The notes under the pieces are model-generated. The model ran no database searches, had not been told where the DNA came from, and worked only from the letters and a program-made list of their open reading frames with translations. The position numbers and the translations under genes are program-made. DNA of 64,000 nucleotides, taken from NCBI GenBank assembly GCA_943789365.1, contig CALSTV010000001.1, positions 2,356,001 through 2,420,000 of the forward strand, in the 5' to 3' direction. How positions within the stretch are numbered: the stretch's first letter is position 1; each line of letters opens with the position of its first letter. This document shows, piece by piece, positions 52,248 to 62,500 of this stretch. The stretch is from an uncultured Flavobacteriaceae bacterium (GTDB taxonomy: Bacteria; Bacteroidota; Bacteroidia; Flavobacteriales; Flavobacteriaceae).

Positions 52248-53126
52248 ATGTCTAATTCGTTTGAGCGTTACCAAAAGAGACGTTTAAAATCTTCGTATTT
52301 CTCTGTAATTCTAAGTGTTGCCTTGGTGTTGTTTGTACTTGGAGTGTTGGGCTTAATTGTCGTAAAATCGTCGAAAATTGCCAATCATTTTAAGGAGCAG
52401 GTAGTCGTTACCTTTTTTATAAAGAATAATGTGTCTAGAAATCAAGCTGAAGCGTTGCAGAAAAGTATCGAAAAGAAGGACTTTTGTAAATCCGTGGTCT
52501 TCATAGCTAAAGAGGATGCCGCCAAAGCGTTTAGCAAAGATATAGGTGAAGATTTTATGTCTTTTTTAGGAGAGAATCCTCTTAAAAATGCCTTAGATAT
52601 TCATTTAAATCCAGCGTTTATTGAACCGCATACTATGGAGGTGATAAAGAAAGATTTAATGAAGAATGCCTTTGCAGAAGAGGTGGTGTATGATGCGCCT
52701 TTGATTCAGTTACTCAGTCAGAATATTAAGAAAATTAGTTTTTGGATATTGATTATTGCGGGGATTTTTACCTTAATAGCAATCGTCTTGATTAATAGTT
52801 CTATTCGATTGTCCGTATATTCAAAACGATTTACCATAAAAACCATGCAAATGGTGGGAGCGACAAAACGATTTATTAGAAGACCGTTTATATGGAAAAG
52901 TATACGTTTGGGAATTGCAGGTGCCTTGCTGGCTTCAGTAGCGTTAGGGGGACTTGTTTATTCGGTGTCTAAACGATTACCGCAATTAGATTTGCTAAGT
53001 GATTCAAAAGACTTACTACTTGTCTTTACAAGTATTTTTATGTTGGGAATAGTGGTGACTTGGTTTAGTACCTATTTTGCAACCCAGCGTTTTTTAAACT
53101 TAAAAACAGATCAATTGTATTCCTAA
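52248..53126 (+). CDS. ftsX: Cell division protein FtsX
   Basis: FtsX is the membrane partner of FtsE and controls peptidoglycan hydrolases during division. The 292-residue protein has an N-terminal cytoplasmic stretch (FERYQKRRLKSSYFSVILS) and one helix. A periplasmic loop domain contains VVTFFIKNNVSRNQAEAL and FLGENPLKNALDIHL. Three C-terminal helices follow, with the family stretch FTIKTMQMVGATKRFIRRPF. FtsE is not adjacent. The gene starts the order ftsX-DUF3098-uppP-truB, which is common in Bacteroidota. Confidence 0.93.
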   Translation: MSNSFERYQKRRLKSSYFSVILSVALVLFVLGVLGLIVVKSSKIANHFKEQVVVTFFIKNNVSRNQAEALQKSIEKKDFCKSVVFIAKEDAAKAFSKDIGEDFMSFLGENPLKNALDIHLNPAFIEPHTMEVIKKDLMKNAFAEEVVYDAPLIQLLSQNIKKISFWILIIAGIFTLIAIVLINSSIRLSVYSKRFTIKTMQMVGATKRFIRRPFIWKSIRLGIAGALLASVALGGLVYSVSKRLPQLDLLSDSKDLLLVFTSIFMLGIVVTWFSTYFATQRFLNLKTDQLYS

Positions 53127-53154
53127 TCAGAACCCCGGAAAATACCCTACACAG

Positions 53155-53400
53155 ATGAAAGACCAAAAGATAAAAGAAGAATTCTTATTCGGAAAAAACA
53201 ACTACAAATGGATGTTGATTGGCTTGCTTGTCATATGCATAGGTTTTGCCTTGATGGCGGGTGGCGGTAGTGAAAATCCGGAAGTTTTCAATGAAGCTAT
53301 TTATAATTTTAGAAGAATAAGACTGGCACCCACCTTGGTGCTGATTGGCTTTGTTATTGAAGTTTATGCCATTTTTGTAAACCCTAAAAAAGAAAAATAG
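53155..53400 (+). CDS. DUF3098 family membrane protein
   Basis: This 81-residue protein has two hydrophobic helices. It shows the family opening FGKNNYKWMLIGLLVICIGF, then LMAGGGSENPEVFNEAIYNF and RRIRLAPTLVLIGF. Its function is unknown. It lies 28 bp after ftsX and 61 bp before uppP, its usual position in Bacteroidota, which hints at an envelope-division role. Confidence 0.9.
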   Translation: MKDQKIKEEFLFGKNNYKWMLIGLLVICIGFALMAGGGSENPEVFNEAIYNFRRIRLAPTLVLIGFVIEVYAIFVNPKKEK

Positions 53401-53461
53401 TCGAACTGTTTCGTGGTATTTCCGTTTGTTGGAATCGTTATGAAGGGTGAAAAGAAAAGAT

Positions 53462-54256
53462 ATGAGTATTATTGAAGCAATCATTTTAGGAATCATTCAG
53501 GGGCTAACGGAGTTCTTACCGGTTTCGTCGAGTGGACATTTAGAGTTGGCAAAAATTCTTTTTGGAGATACTACATTAGCGGCCGAGAGTCTTACATTTA
53601 CCGTAGTACTGCATTTTGCAACCGCCCTGAGTACCTTGGTTATTTTTAGACAAGAAGTGGCACAGATTTTAAAAGGTTTGACACAATTTTCCTGGAATGA
53701 AGAAACGCAGTTTTCGTTAAAAATTCTCATTTCCATGATACCTGCAGTAATTATTGGTCTCTTGTTTGAATCGCAACTGGAATCTTTTTTTGGTGGGCAA
53801 TTGCTTTTTGTAGGGCTTATGTTATTGGTAACCGCGATATTGCTATTGTTCGCAGATCGTACTAAGACCACAGATGTAGATACAAGTTACAGAAGTGCTT
53901 TTGTTATTGGAGTGTCCCAAGCCGTAGCCATGTTGCCTGGTATTTCTAGATCGGGAGCTACCATTGCAACTTCCGTTTTGTTAAAGATTGACAGGGTAAA
54001 AGCAGCGCGATTTTCGTTTTTAATGGTTGTGCCATTGATTTTTGGGAAAATTGGAAAAGATATTTGTGGTGGTGAAATTGGTATTGAATCAAGTCAACTA
54101 TTACCTCTTTTGATTGGTTTTGTGGCTGCATTTGTTTCTGGATTGCTCGCTTGTAAGTGGATGTTGGCCTTGGTAAAAAGGTGCAAACTGTATTATTTTT
54201 CAATCTACTGCGCTGTAGTTGGACTCATAGCTGTTGGCTATTCTATTTTTGCTTAG
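53462..54256 (+). CDS. uppP: Undecaprenyl-diphosphatase
   Basis: UppP (BacA) removes a phosphate from undecaprenyl diphosphate to recycle the lipid carrier of peptidoglycan. I start at the ATG at 53462 (264 residues); a GTG five codons upstream opens a longer frame without support. Active-site motifs are present: GIIQGLTEFLPVSSSGHLEL near the N-terminus, and GVSQAVAMLPGISRSGATIATS later, with the catalytic Glu and Ser/Arg residues intact. The truB ATG follows the stop codon directly. Confidence 0.95.
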   Translation: MSIIEAIILGIIQGLTEFLPVSSSGHLELAKILFGDTTLAAESLTFTVVLHFATALSTLVIFRQEVAQILKGLTQFSWNEETQFSLKILISMIPAVIIGLLFESQLESFFGGQLLFVGLMLLVTAILLLFADRTKTTDVDTSYRSAFVIGVSQAVAMLPGISRSGATIATSVLLKIDRVKAARFSFLMVVPLIFGKIGKDICGGEIGIESSQLLPLLIGFVAAFVSGLLACKWMLALVKRCKLYYFSIYCAVVGLIAVGYSIFA

Positions 54257-54970
54257 ATGAAGAACGGAGAAAAATATAAAGAAGGACAAGTCTTATTAAT
54301 TGACAAACCCCTCACCTGGACCTCATTTCAGGTGGTCAACAAAATACGATGGGAAATCAGGCAGCGTTTTGGTTTTAAGAAAATTAAAGTGGGGCATGCC
54401 GGAACTTTGGATCCCTTAGCTACAGGACTATTGATTTTATGTACCGGAAAATTCACCAAAAAAATTGAAAGTTTTCAAGCACAAACAAAAGAGTATACCG
54501 GTGTTATTACCGTTGGTGCAACTACACCGAGCTATGATTTGGAGTCTGAGATAGATGCTACTTTTCCAATGGATCATATCACCAATGAGCTTATCTACAA
54601 TACCACGGCTAGATTTATAGGAGATGTCCTTCAGAAACCACCAATTTTTTCAGCTTTAAAAAAAGACGGGAAGCGTTTGTATGAACTGGCCCGTTCTGGA
54701 GAGACCACAGAAATTCCTGAAAGAAAGATACATATCGAAGCTTTTGAAATTACACGTATTTCCTTGCCCGAAATAGAATTTAGAGTGGTGTGTAGTAAAG
54801 GAACCTATATTCGATCTTTGGCCTATGATTTTGGAAAGGCGCTGAACTCAGGAGCACATTTATCGGAGTTGCGAAGAACTAAAATCGGTGACTTTGAAGT
54901 GGAAAAAGCACTTTCTATCGAAGCTTTTATAGAAAAGTTAAAGCGAACCGGTAACGAAGCATCAGAATAG
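54257..54970 (+). CDS. truB: tRNA pseudouridine(55) synthase
   Basis: TruB makes pseudouridine 55 in the T-loop of tRNAs. The 237-residue protein has the motif KVGHAGTLDPLATGLL with the catalytic Asp. Other family sequences are QTKEYTGVITVGATTPSYD, KPPIFSALKKDGKRLYELAR and GTYIRSLAYDFGKAL. The gene touches the uppP stop codon, so the two are cotranslated. Its end overlaps the convergent gene by 9 nt. Confidence 0.96.
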   Translation: MKNGEKYKEGQVLLIDKPLTWTSFQVVNKIRWEIRQRFGFKKIKVGHAGTLDPLATGLLILCTGKFTKKIESFQAQTKEYTGVITVGATTPSYDLESEIDATFPMDHITNELIYNTTARFIGDVLQKPPIFSALKKDGKRLYELARSGETTEIPERKIHIEAFEITRISLPEIEFRVVCSKGTYIRSLAYDFGKALNSGAHLSELRRTKIGDFEVEKALSIEAFIEKLKRTGNEASE

Positions 54971-55441
54971 ATTTCCGTACCAGCTATCTTTGGCGGGGAC
55001 TTCCCAGTAATTCTCAAATTCCATTTTGGTTCGAATTGTGTTGTCAAAAACAATCGTGTTTTTGGTAACTGCCTTGTCTTTTATCAGTTTTTTAAAACTT
55101 TTCAAGTCTTTGTATTGTACATAAATCCCCTGTTTAAAGCAAGGATTCATCTTGTCCATTAACACGGTGTTGTATTCCTGTTCGAGGCTTAAGATAAAGG
55201 ACACAAGTTCGTTGATGGCGTCTGTGAGCAACGGTACATTGGTGTCTGTAAACACAATCAGTATTCTTTTGTGTGCCAATTGATAAGAAGCCGGTATAGC
55301 CGTGTCGTTTTGTTTCCAATTCTTAAGAAAATGCGCCACCTGTTTGTTGATTTTTTCAACTTCCTGAGGATATAGTTTTTTACTGGAGGGATATATCCAT
55401 ACTTTGGAATCGTCTGCCAAACTTGTGTAGTCTACTAACAT
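54962..55441 (-). CDS. Conserved flavobacterial protein of unknown function
   Basis: This 159-residue cytoplasmic-looking protein has a characteristic start (MLVDYTSLADDSKVWIYPSS) and a conserved end (LIKDKAVTKNTIVFDN, then WEVPAKDSWYGNLF). I recall close relatives named 'ABC transporter ATPase' in databases, but there is no Walker A, Walker B or signature motif here, so that name has no sequence support. A beta-alpha pattern with KRILIVFTDTNV is visible. Its function is unknown. It sits 12 bp after the 117-residue membrane protein gene. Confidence 0.75.
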   Translation of the reverse strand: MLVDYTSLADDSKVWIYPSSKKLYPQEVEKINKQVAHFLKNWKQNDTAIPASYQLAHKRILIVFTDTNVPLLTDAINELVSFILSLEQEYNTVLMDKMNPCFKQGIYVQYKDLKSFKKLIKDKAVTKNTIVFDNTIRTKMEFENYWEVPAKDSWYGNLF

Positions 55442-55453
55442 AGGTGGTCTTAT

Positions 55454-55807
55454 TTAGACTGCAAATGTATTTCTTTTTTTTGACCTGTCTTTTATTACCG
55501 ATGTATGGTTGATGTTAATTTTTAATGTTTCCAATGCATGGCGCGCAGTTTCGTAATCGTCAAAGGTTTTAAAGAGCTGTTTTTTTATTTCTGTAGGTAA
55601 GAGAAGTATAGGTTTTATAGGTAGTTTTCGGGTGTCAAGATATCTACCGTGTCTCCACTCAATTACCAAATGATACCTAATCTGCTCCTTTTCAATACAG
55701 GAACCGATATCATACAGACTGTTTTTAAATTTTAACTTCTGTTTTTGAAAGTTGTAAATGAGTAAGATGGCTATGCTGGATAGCACTACAGATAATGTTA
55801 AATACAT
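55454..55807 (-). CDS. Small single-helix membrane protein, unknown
   Basis: The 117-residue protein has one N-terminal hydrophobic helix (LSVVLSSIAILLIYNF) and a soluble C-terminal domain rich in Lys and Arg. It is probably cotranscribed with the next gene downstream (12-bp gap). No family was recognised. A run of seven G residues (55857-55863) lies about 50 bp upstream of its start. Confidence 0.55.
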   Translation of the reverse strand: MYLTLSVVLSSIAILLIYNFQKQKLKFKNSLYDIGSCIEKEQIRYHLVIEWRHGRYLDTRKLPIKPILLLPTEIKKQLFKTFDDYETARHALETLKININHTSVIKDRSKKRNTFAV

Positions 55808-55967
55808 GATATACTTTTTTCCTAGGGGTAATACCTCGTTTTAATTATTTGTTGAGGGGGGGGATGCATGTTTCTATTGAATAATTATTGATAGTGCTTG
55901 CTATAACGTAAAATAGGTGTTCTTTATTGTGTCATAAAAAACTTTATTTTAAACTGTTTTTTTATTT

Positions 55968-55975
55968 TACATTTG
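55968..55975 (+). promoter_or_regulatory. -7 box for the lipoprotein gene at 56002
   Basis: TACATTTG matches TAnnTTTG and lies 26 bp before the ATG. Confidence 0.5.
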
Positions 55976-56001
55976 TGTGAATTATGAATTGGTATTGACC
56001 C

Positions 56002-56634
56002 ATGTTAAAATACGTATATATATTGTTTCTTTTAGCTGTTGGCTGTCAACAAAATAAAAACGAAACGCAGGTTATTGAGAAGAAAGAAAGTGTAAAGTTA
56101 CCTGTTTTTGAGGAGTTGAATACCTATGCGTTCGATGTTTCTTTAACAAACGAAGTAAAAGACAGTTTGCAGCGTTGGAAAGCCTATTTTGAATTTTCCG
56201 AGTTTCTAACTTCAAATTTCAATGAGATTTCGCCTTCCATGGCGTTGGAGTATGCCACAGAACTGTCAGAACGAAGCAAAACAATGAACGATTCTTTAAA
56301 GATTCGAACGCTCAATACCAGAGGTGTATTTGCACGTCTACACACCTTGAATTCTGAAGTACTCCGGTTGAATGATATGTCGGCCATTCAGTCTATCAAA
56401 GCAAAAGAAGTAGTGGTCCAAATACATAAGATAGCTGCGGTCTATAATTCATTAAATGCAAAAATAAATGCGGTATACGCGCAGAAAAATTTTGATAAAG
56501 ATGTTGACTTTGATGAGTCTATTTTTAATTTTGGTGCTAGCGATGAAATGCCCTATAAGCGTATTCGAAAACCTAAGAAGCGATATACTAAGGGGACTAG
56601 GAGTCAAAATAAGCAGCCATCTTTTGAAAAATAA
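56002..56634 (+). CDS. Lipoprotein of unknown function
   Basis: This 210-residue protein has a short lipoprotein signal (ILFLLAVGCQQN, lipid-bearing Cys at residue 15). The helical body includes LQRWKAYFEFSEFLTSNF and HKIAAVYNSLNAKINAVYAQ, and the tail is very basic and disordered (RIRKPKKRYTKGTRSQNKQ). Its function is unknown. The last 38 nt overlap convergent recX, so the extreme C-terminus is shared sequence in opposite frames. Confidence 0.72.
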   Translation: MLKYVYILFLLAVGCQQNKNETQVIEKKESVKLPVFEELNTYAFDVSLTNEVKDSLQRWKAYFEFSEFLTSNFNEISPSMALEYATELSERSKTMNDSLKIRTLNTRGVFARLHTLNSEVLRLNDMSAIQSIKAKEVVVQIHKIAAVYNSLNAKINAVYAQKNFDKDVDFDESIFNFGASDEMPYKRIRKPKKRYTKGTRSQNKQPSFEK

Positions 56635-57073
56635 GTTCAGCTTCATAGCCTTGTCTTAAGAGCGCGTCTGTAATTTTTTTTCTCTTTTTGTAGCTGTTTT
56701 CTTCCGTTGTTAGACGTATTTTCTTTTCAATCAATGCATCTAGGGTTTGTTCGTAGTCTGTCGGGTCAATTTCTTTTAACCCCAATTTGATGTTGTAATC
56801 AGAAATGTTCTTAAGCCGCATTGCACGAACAATTTTATGCCGTCCCCATTTCTTAATTCGGAATTTACCACGGGCAAAACTTTGCGAAAATCGACTTTCA
56901 TTTAAGTAGTTCTCTGTGATTAAATACGTGATGATCACTTCTGTAATTTCCGGTATTAACCGCATTTTTGAAAGCTTTTCTTCTACTTCCTGGTGACATC
57001 GATCCTGATATATGCAGTATTTCTCTAATAGGTGTTTGGCTTCCTGGAAGCTGTAAATTTTGGTGGTTTTCAT
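56597..57073 (-). CDS. recX: Regulatory protein RecX
   Basis: RecX modulates RecA filament formation. The 158-residue protein has the three-helix-bundle repeats of the family: AKHLLEKYCIYQDRCHQEVEEKL near the start, LITENYLNESRFSQSFARGKFRIKKWGRHKI in the middle, and ALLRQGYEAELI at the end. recA is not in the window. Its 3' end overlaps the lipoprotein gene convergently. Confidence 0.9.
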   Translation of the reverse strand: MKTTKIYSFQEAKHLLEKYCIYQDRCHQEVEEKLSKMRLIPEITEVIITYLITENYLNESRFSQSFARGKFRIKKWGRHKIVRAMRLKNISDYNIKLGLKEIDPTDYEQTLDALIEKKIRLTTEENSYKKRKKITDALLRQGYEAELIFQKMAAYFDS

Positions 57074-57145
57074 TTCGAATCATTTGTAACGGGATAAAAA
57101 CACGTACAAACATTTATAAAAAAACACATGTTTATTATTTTTTTG

Positions 57146-57153
57146 TATATTTG
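57146..57153 (+). promoter_or_regulatory. -7 box for the frameshifted T9SS cargo gene
   Basis: TATATTTG matches TAnnTTTG and lies 46 bp before the ATG at 57200. Confidence 0.55.
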
Positions 57154-57199
57154 TACTTCAATAGCTCCCCGGAAAAAGAAAATCGTAATTTAAGTAAAA

Positions 57200-59474
57200 A
57201 TGGGGAGATTTATTGGGAGTTTACTGTTTTTGTCAGTCAATTTGTGTGTTGTTGGTCAGACTTTATTGGTGCCAGGAGATATTGCAATTGTGGCATATAA
57301 CGCACGACTTCATAGTAGAAATTGTAATATTTCTTTTGTCTTGCTTAGGGATATAGTTGCTGGAACTACAATTAATTTTACGGATAATGGTTGGACAAGT
57401 CCAGGTGTTTTGAGATCAACAGAAGGAACGGATGTTTGGACGGCAAGTACAGCTTTAAGTGCTGGAACTGTCATCTTGTATCCATTCACTAATGTGAGGC
57501 TAAGTACCAAGGGTGATCAGGTACTTCTGTTTCAGGGTACAGTAGACGATCCTAATTTTATATTTGCAATCAATAATAACAATACTGGAAGACAGCAAGG
57601 TTGGAATAGCATGAACACTAGTTCATAAGGCTTGTGCGCTACCTTCTGGTCTAGAAAATGGACTAAATGCCGTTGCCGTACTTGAATACGATAATGTAAT
57701 GTATTCTGGTGCTATGTTACAAGGTTCAAAAATGGAGTTGTTAGCTGCTATTTGTGATTACACTGCTTGGAGCGGAAATAATACGACAGAACTGATATTT
57801 TCAAATACGTTTACGGTGGAGAATTCTACACGTGATTGGTCGACAAATTGGAGTGAGGGTGGTCAGACTGACTATTATTCAGAAGTTAACATTAATGACA
57901 ATTATCAAGGCAGTGGTTTTAGTACTGGTGCATTAACTGTTGGAGTAGGAAAAGAACTAGAAGTAAATGTAGACGAGACCGTTTTAGTTGAAAGAACCGT
58001 TGACAATTCCGGGATTATTGTTTTGAATAATGGTGCATCTTTAATGCAATATACAGACGAGTCGAATACGGGAAATGGGAATTATATTGTGAAAAGAAAT
58101 TCGACCGAAATGTCTTCGGAAGGCGTATATACCTATTGGTCTTCACCTGTTTCTTCGAGCACTCTGGGAGATGTAGTTGATGCGCAATTGTATTACTCAT
58201 TTGATAATACTTTAACTGAACCTTGGGTTTTAGAAACAGCTGCTACCAATATGGTTACTGGGGTAGGGTATGCCACAATAGGCCCTGCTACAGGAACGTA
58301 TCCATTAGTTCATACGGCTATTTTTGAAACAGCTAATGGTGGCTCGTTGAACAATGGTAATATCACTGTTTCACTGGACTATTCTAATGTTGGCAATAAT
58401 TATAATTTACTAGGAAACCCATACCCATCTGCTATAGATGCCGAGGTGTTTGTCAGATTAAATAATTCAGTATTGGAAGGTACTCTTTACTTTTGGACAC
58501 ATAATTCTGTTGATACCGGACAAAATACAACAAACGATTATGTGTTTTGGAATTTGTCAGGAGGAAACGTAGGTAGTTGTGGAGATTGTGTTACTCCTGA
58601 TGGCAAAATAGCCTCAGGTCAAGGTTTTTTTGCGCAAGCAATTTCAAATGGAGAAGTGAAATTTAAGAATTCAATGCGTATTCGTGCTTCAGGCAATAAC
58701 AACGAGTTTTATAAAGCGGCTGAGGGCAATCTCTCTCTCGAAAAAGACCGGATATGGTTAAACTTAAATACGGGAACGGACTTTAGTCAATTGTTAATAG
58801 GTTTTTTTCCTGAGGCAACAGATGGCATTGATGCTAGATATGATGGCGTTAGAATGACAACTTCAGGGCTCAACTTTTTTAGCCCACTTGAAGATACATA
58901 CTTGGCTATTTTGGGAAAATCACCTCTTAAACAGAACGAGCTTATTCCATTAGGATATGAGTCTAGTGCGCCAAGTGAAAATACAATTTCAATATCCAAT
59001 ATTGAAGGTCAGTTGCGAAATTCTGTCATTCAATTACACGATCTTAGCGCAAATGTTATCCATAATTTAAAGAATGGTCCCTATGTATTTACTTCTGATA
59101 ATAGCGAAGAATTAAACCGGTTTCAATTGGAAATTATTTCGGATATAGAAATTTATGAATTTGAAGATGACGAAGATGATGTAGATGAGAGTGATACTGA
59201 AGGGGGAGATGAATTGGGAATTGAAGATAGAGAAACGAGCAGCGAGCCAGATTTACTAATTATTCCTTCCGAAAAATACATAAAACTAGTGTCAAGCTAT
59301 TCAGCGATAAAAAGCCTAGCAGTTTACACTATTTTAGGAAGTCAAATGTCTTGGGAAATGGTAGACTTTGACAAAAATGAAATGACCATTGAAATAGAAA
59401 AGCAAGAACAGTTATTGTTATTAAAAATTGAATTAGAAAACGGTATTGAGCAGGTAAAAAGTATTATTTACTAA
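57200..59474 (+). pseudogene. T9SS cargo protein interrupted by one frameshift
   Basis: The first frame (57200-57628, 142 residues) has a signal peptide and a secreted-protein opening common in Bacteroidota (LVPGDIAIVAYNA, FVLLRDIVAGTTINFTDNGW). It stops at TAA. The frame offset by +1 is open just before that stop (HKACALPSGLENGLNAVAVLEYDN) and runs to 59474. Together they give about 755 residues. The last 70 residues (IKSLAVYTILGSQMSW, LLLLKIELENG) look like a diverged T9SS tail, preceded by an acidic Asp/Glu linker. The shift lies near 57615-57628. There is no homopolymer there, so mutation or assembly error is more likely than slippage. Confidence 0.75.
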
Positions 59475-59522
59475 GCTTGTTTTTTCGTTGTTTAGGGGCT
59501 TTATTTTTTTAGTATAAAAAAA

Positions 59523-59550
59523 ACGACTACCTTTTGGTAGCCGTTTTTTT
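59523..59550. terminator. Bidirectional terminator between convergent genes
   Basis: On the minus strand the stem pairs fully with one G-T wobble (59523-59531 with 59536-59544, loop of four). On the plus strand it has one mismatch. An A run lies on the left and a T run on the right, so it can serve both directions. Confidence 0.85.
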
Positions 59551-59567
59551 GTAACTATATAAATAAG

Positions 59568-62500
59568 TTATGCCGTTGCTCGTTTTGCATGCAACCACAT
59601 TTTTAATCTTGTGACCAATAAAAACAATATGGGTACAATAACCAAGGTTAGAAAGGTTGCAATAACCAAACCGTAAATTACAGTCCATGCCAAAGGTCCC
59701 CAGAAAATAACATTGTCACCTCCAAAATAGATATTGGCATCGAATTCACTAAAGAAAGTAAAGAAGTTGATGTTAAGTCCAATAGCCAAAGGAATCAATC
59801 CTAAAATGGTTGTAATAGCCGTTAGTAATACGGGTCTTAAACGAGATTTTCCTGCCTTTACAATACTGTCAAATAAATCATCCGGACTTAAATATTCATC
59901 AGCAGGAATCCCTAAACTCGCTTTCTTTCTGTCGATGAGTAATTGGGCATAATCGAGTAGTACCACACCATTGTTTACGACAATACCCGCCAGCGAAATA
60001 ATACCCATCATAGTCATCATAATCACAAAAGGACTTCCTGTAATAACAATTCCTCCAAACACACCAATCAAACTTAAAAAGATGGCTAGCATAATAATGG
60101 TAGGCTTTGAAATGGAATTGAATTGCAAAATTAAAATCAAGAATATCAAGCCAAGTCCAGAGAAAAAGGCTCCCATTAAAAAGGCCATTTGCTTGTTTTG
60201 TTCTTCAATTTGCCCTGTAAAGTCAATAGAAACCCCTTTCGGTAATTCTTTGAAGTTTGCCATTTCATCTTGAATTTGGTTAACAATGGCGCCAGCATCT
60301 GTATAGCCAGGAGACAAGGCAGAATAGACAGTAACCACTCTTTTTAAGTCTTTGTGTTTGATAGCACTAAATCCTGAGCTGTTTTTTTGTGTGGCAACCG
60401 CAGAAACAGGTACTTCTTTGATTTGCCCCGAAGCCATGTCTCTAAACGTTATTTTCTGATTGAATAGCGCACTTTTATTGTATCTATTTTCTTTGTTAAA
60501 GCGAACATAGATATCATAATCTTCACCGTCTTCCTTATAAACACCCGCTTTGCTTCCAAAAATAGAATTTCTCAATTGTTGTCCAACCTGACCTACATTT
60601 ACACCGAGTTCTCCAGCTTTCTTTCTGTCTACTACAACCTGCATACCTGGCTTGTCTCTGTTTACGTCAATTTTCAATTCATCAATACCAGCAATACTTC
60701 TTGTATTGATAAAATCGCGCATTTTCTCTGCGGTTAGAATTAACTCAGCATAATCGCTTCCTTCAATTTCAATATTAATAGGTGATCCTGCCGGAGGTCC
60801 GTTCACATCTTTTTCAACGGAGATCAATACACCTGGGTAAATTCCAACTAAGGCAGTTTGTACTTTTTGTCTTAAAATTTCACTGTCTTCACCACGACGG
60901 TATTTGTATTCACGCATAGAGGCTGTGATTTTACCTTTATGTGGCATTTCGGCAGCAGAACCTCCATCTGTTTGAGGGTTTCCTGCCCCTTCACCTACTT
61001 GTGAAACTGTACTTTCTACCAAGAAATTGTAGTCGCCATCCATATAGTCGGCACCATTCAAAACTTCAAAAACTCTGTTTTCAATGCGTTTTGTAATCTT
61101 GTTGGTCTTTTCAATATCGGTTCCTTCTGGGTATTCGATATAGACAATAATCTGATTAGGTTTGTTGTCTGGAAAAAATTCAATTTTTGTTCTTTGGGTA
61201 GCAACCGAAGCTCCAAAAGAAACGAATGCAACAATAAGTAGTAAAAATGTAGCTATGCTATAGGCAGCTCTTCTCCAGCCTGTCAAAGCATATTTCAATT
61301 GCCTTTCGTAGAAATTTTCCAATCGAGTCAAAACTTTCGCTTGAAAAGTGTTGGCCATTTTTCTAAGTAAAAGACGGTATACCCACAACATAATGGCTGT
61401 AAAAACCATTAAAGAACCAAGGGCGTTGTATTCACCACCTATAAAGAATATGATAACACCTATTCCTGCAACAATCGATGAAATATAAATCATTCTTTTT
61501 AATGGCATCTCTTTGTCTTCCACACTCATAAATTGAGAAACCAATACCGAGTTAAAAAAGATCGCAACAAATAATGACGAACCTAATACAACGGAAAGCG
61601 TAATTGGGAAATAAATCATAAACTGTCCCATTAGCCCTGGCCACATACCCAAAGGAATAAATGCCGCAACCGTAGTTGCTGTAGAAATGATAATTGGGAA
61701 CGCAATCTCACTAATTCCTTGTTTGGCAGCGGCTTTTCTAGTAAGCCCTTCCTCGTCCATCAAACGGTAAACGTTTTCTACAACCACAATACCATTGTCT
61801 ACTAGCATTCCCAGTCCCATAATCAAACCAAAGAGAATCATGGTGTTCATGGTGTAGCCTAGCATGCTAAGAATCATCAAGGACATAAACATAGACATTG
61901 GAATGGCAAAACCTACAAACAATGCATTTTTAAATCCAAGGAAGAACATTAAAACCGTAACTACCAAAATGATTCCAAAAATAATGTTGTTTACCAAATC
62001 ATCTACCTGACCAATGGTTTTTGACGATTGGTCGCTTGAAATGGTGATTTTTAGGTCTGAAGGAAATACATCTTCTTGTGCTTTGGCAACAATCACTTGT
62101 ACTTTTTCAGCAGCAGCAACCATGTTTTTACCAGCTCTTTTCTTAACATCTAACATCACTACACGTTCGCCATACTCTCTGGCATAGGTAGTTTTATCTT
62201 TGTCTTGAAAAGCTATGGTAGCTATGTTTTTTAAATAGATAGGATTGTTGCGTTCGTTTTTTACGACAAAGTTTCCTAGTTCGTCTGGATCTTCAATTTC
62301 TCCAAGAATACGAATGGTACGTCTTTGTCCGCTGGTGATATAGTTTCCTGCCGACATGGTTGCATTTCCATTATTAATGGCCTGTACAATGTCGTTGAAA
62401 CTCACCTTGGCCGCCATCATTTTGTAGATGTCAACAGCAATTTCAACCTCTTTTTCTTGAGCACCACGGATGTCTACTTTCTTGATTTCAGACAAATCTT

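Noticed and set aside
54962-55441. Database-style name 'ABC transporter ATPase' for the 159-residue protein
   Set aside because: No Walker A, Walker B or ABC signature is present and the protein is too short. It is kept as unknown.
55857-55863. G7 tract as a phase-variation switch
   Set aside because: It is short, sits outside a clear promoter spacer, and there is no second allele to compare.
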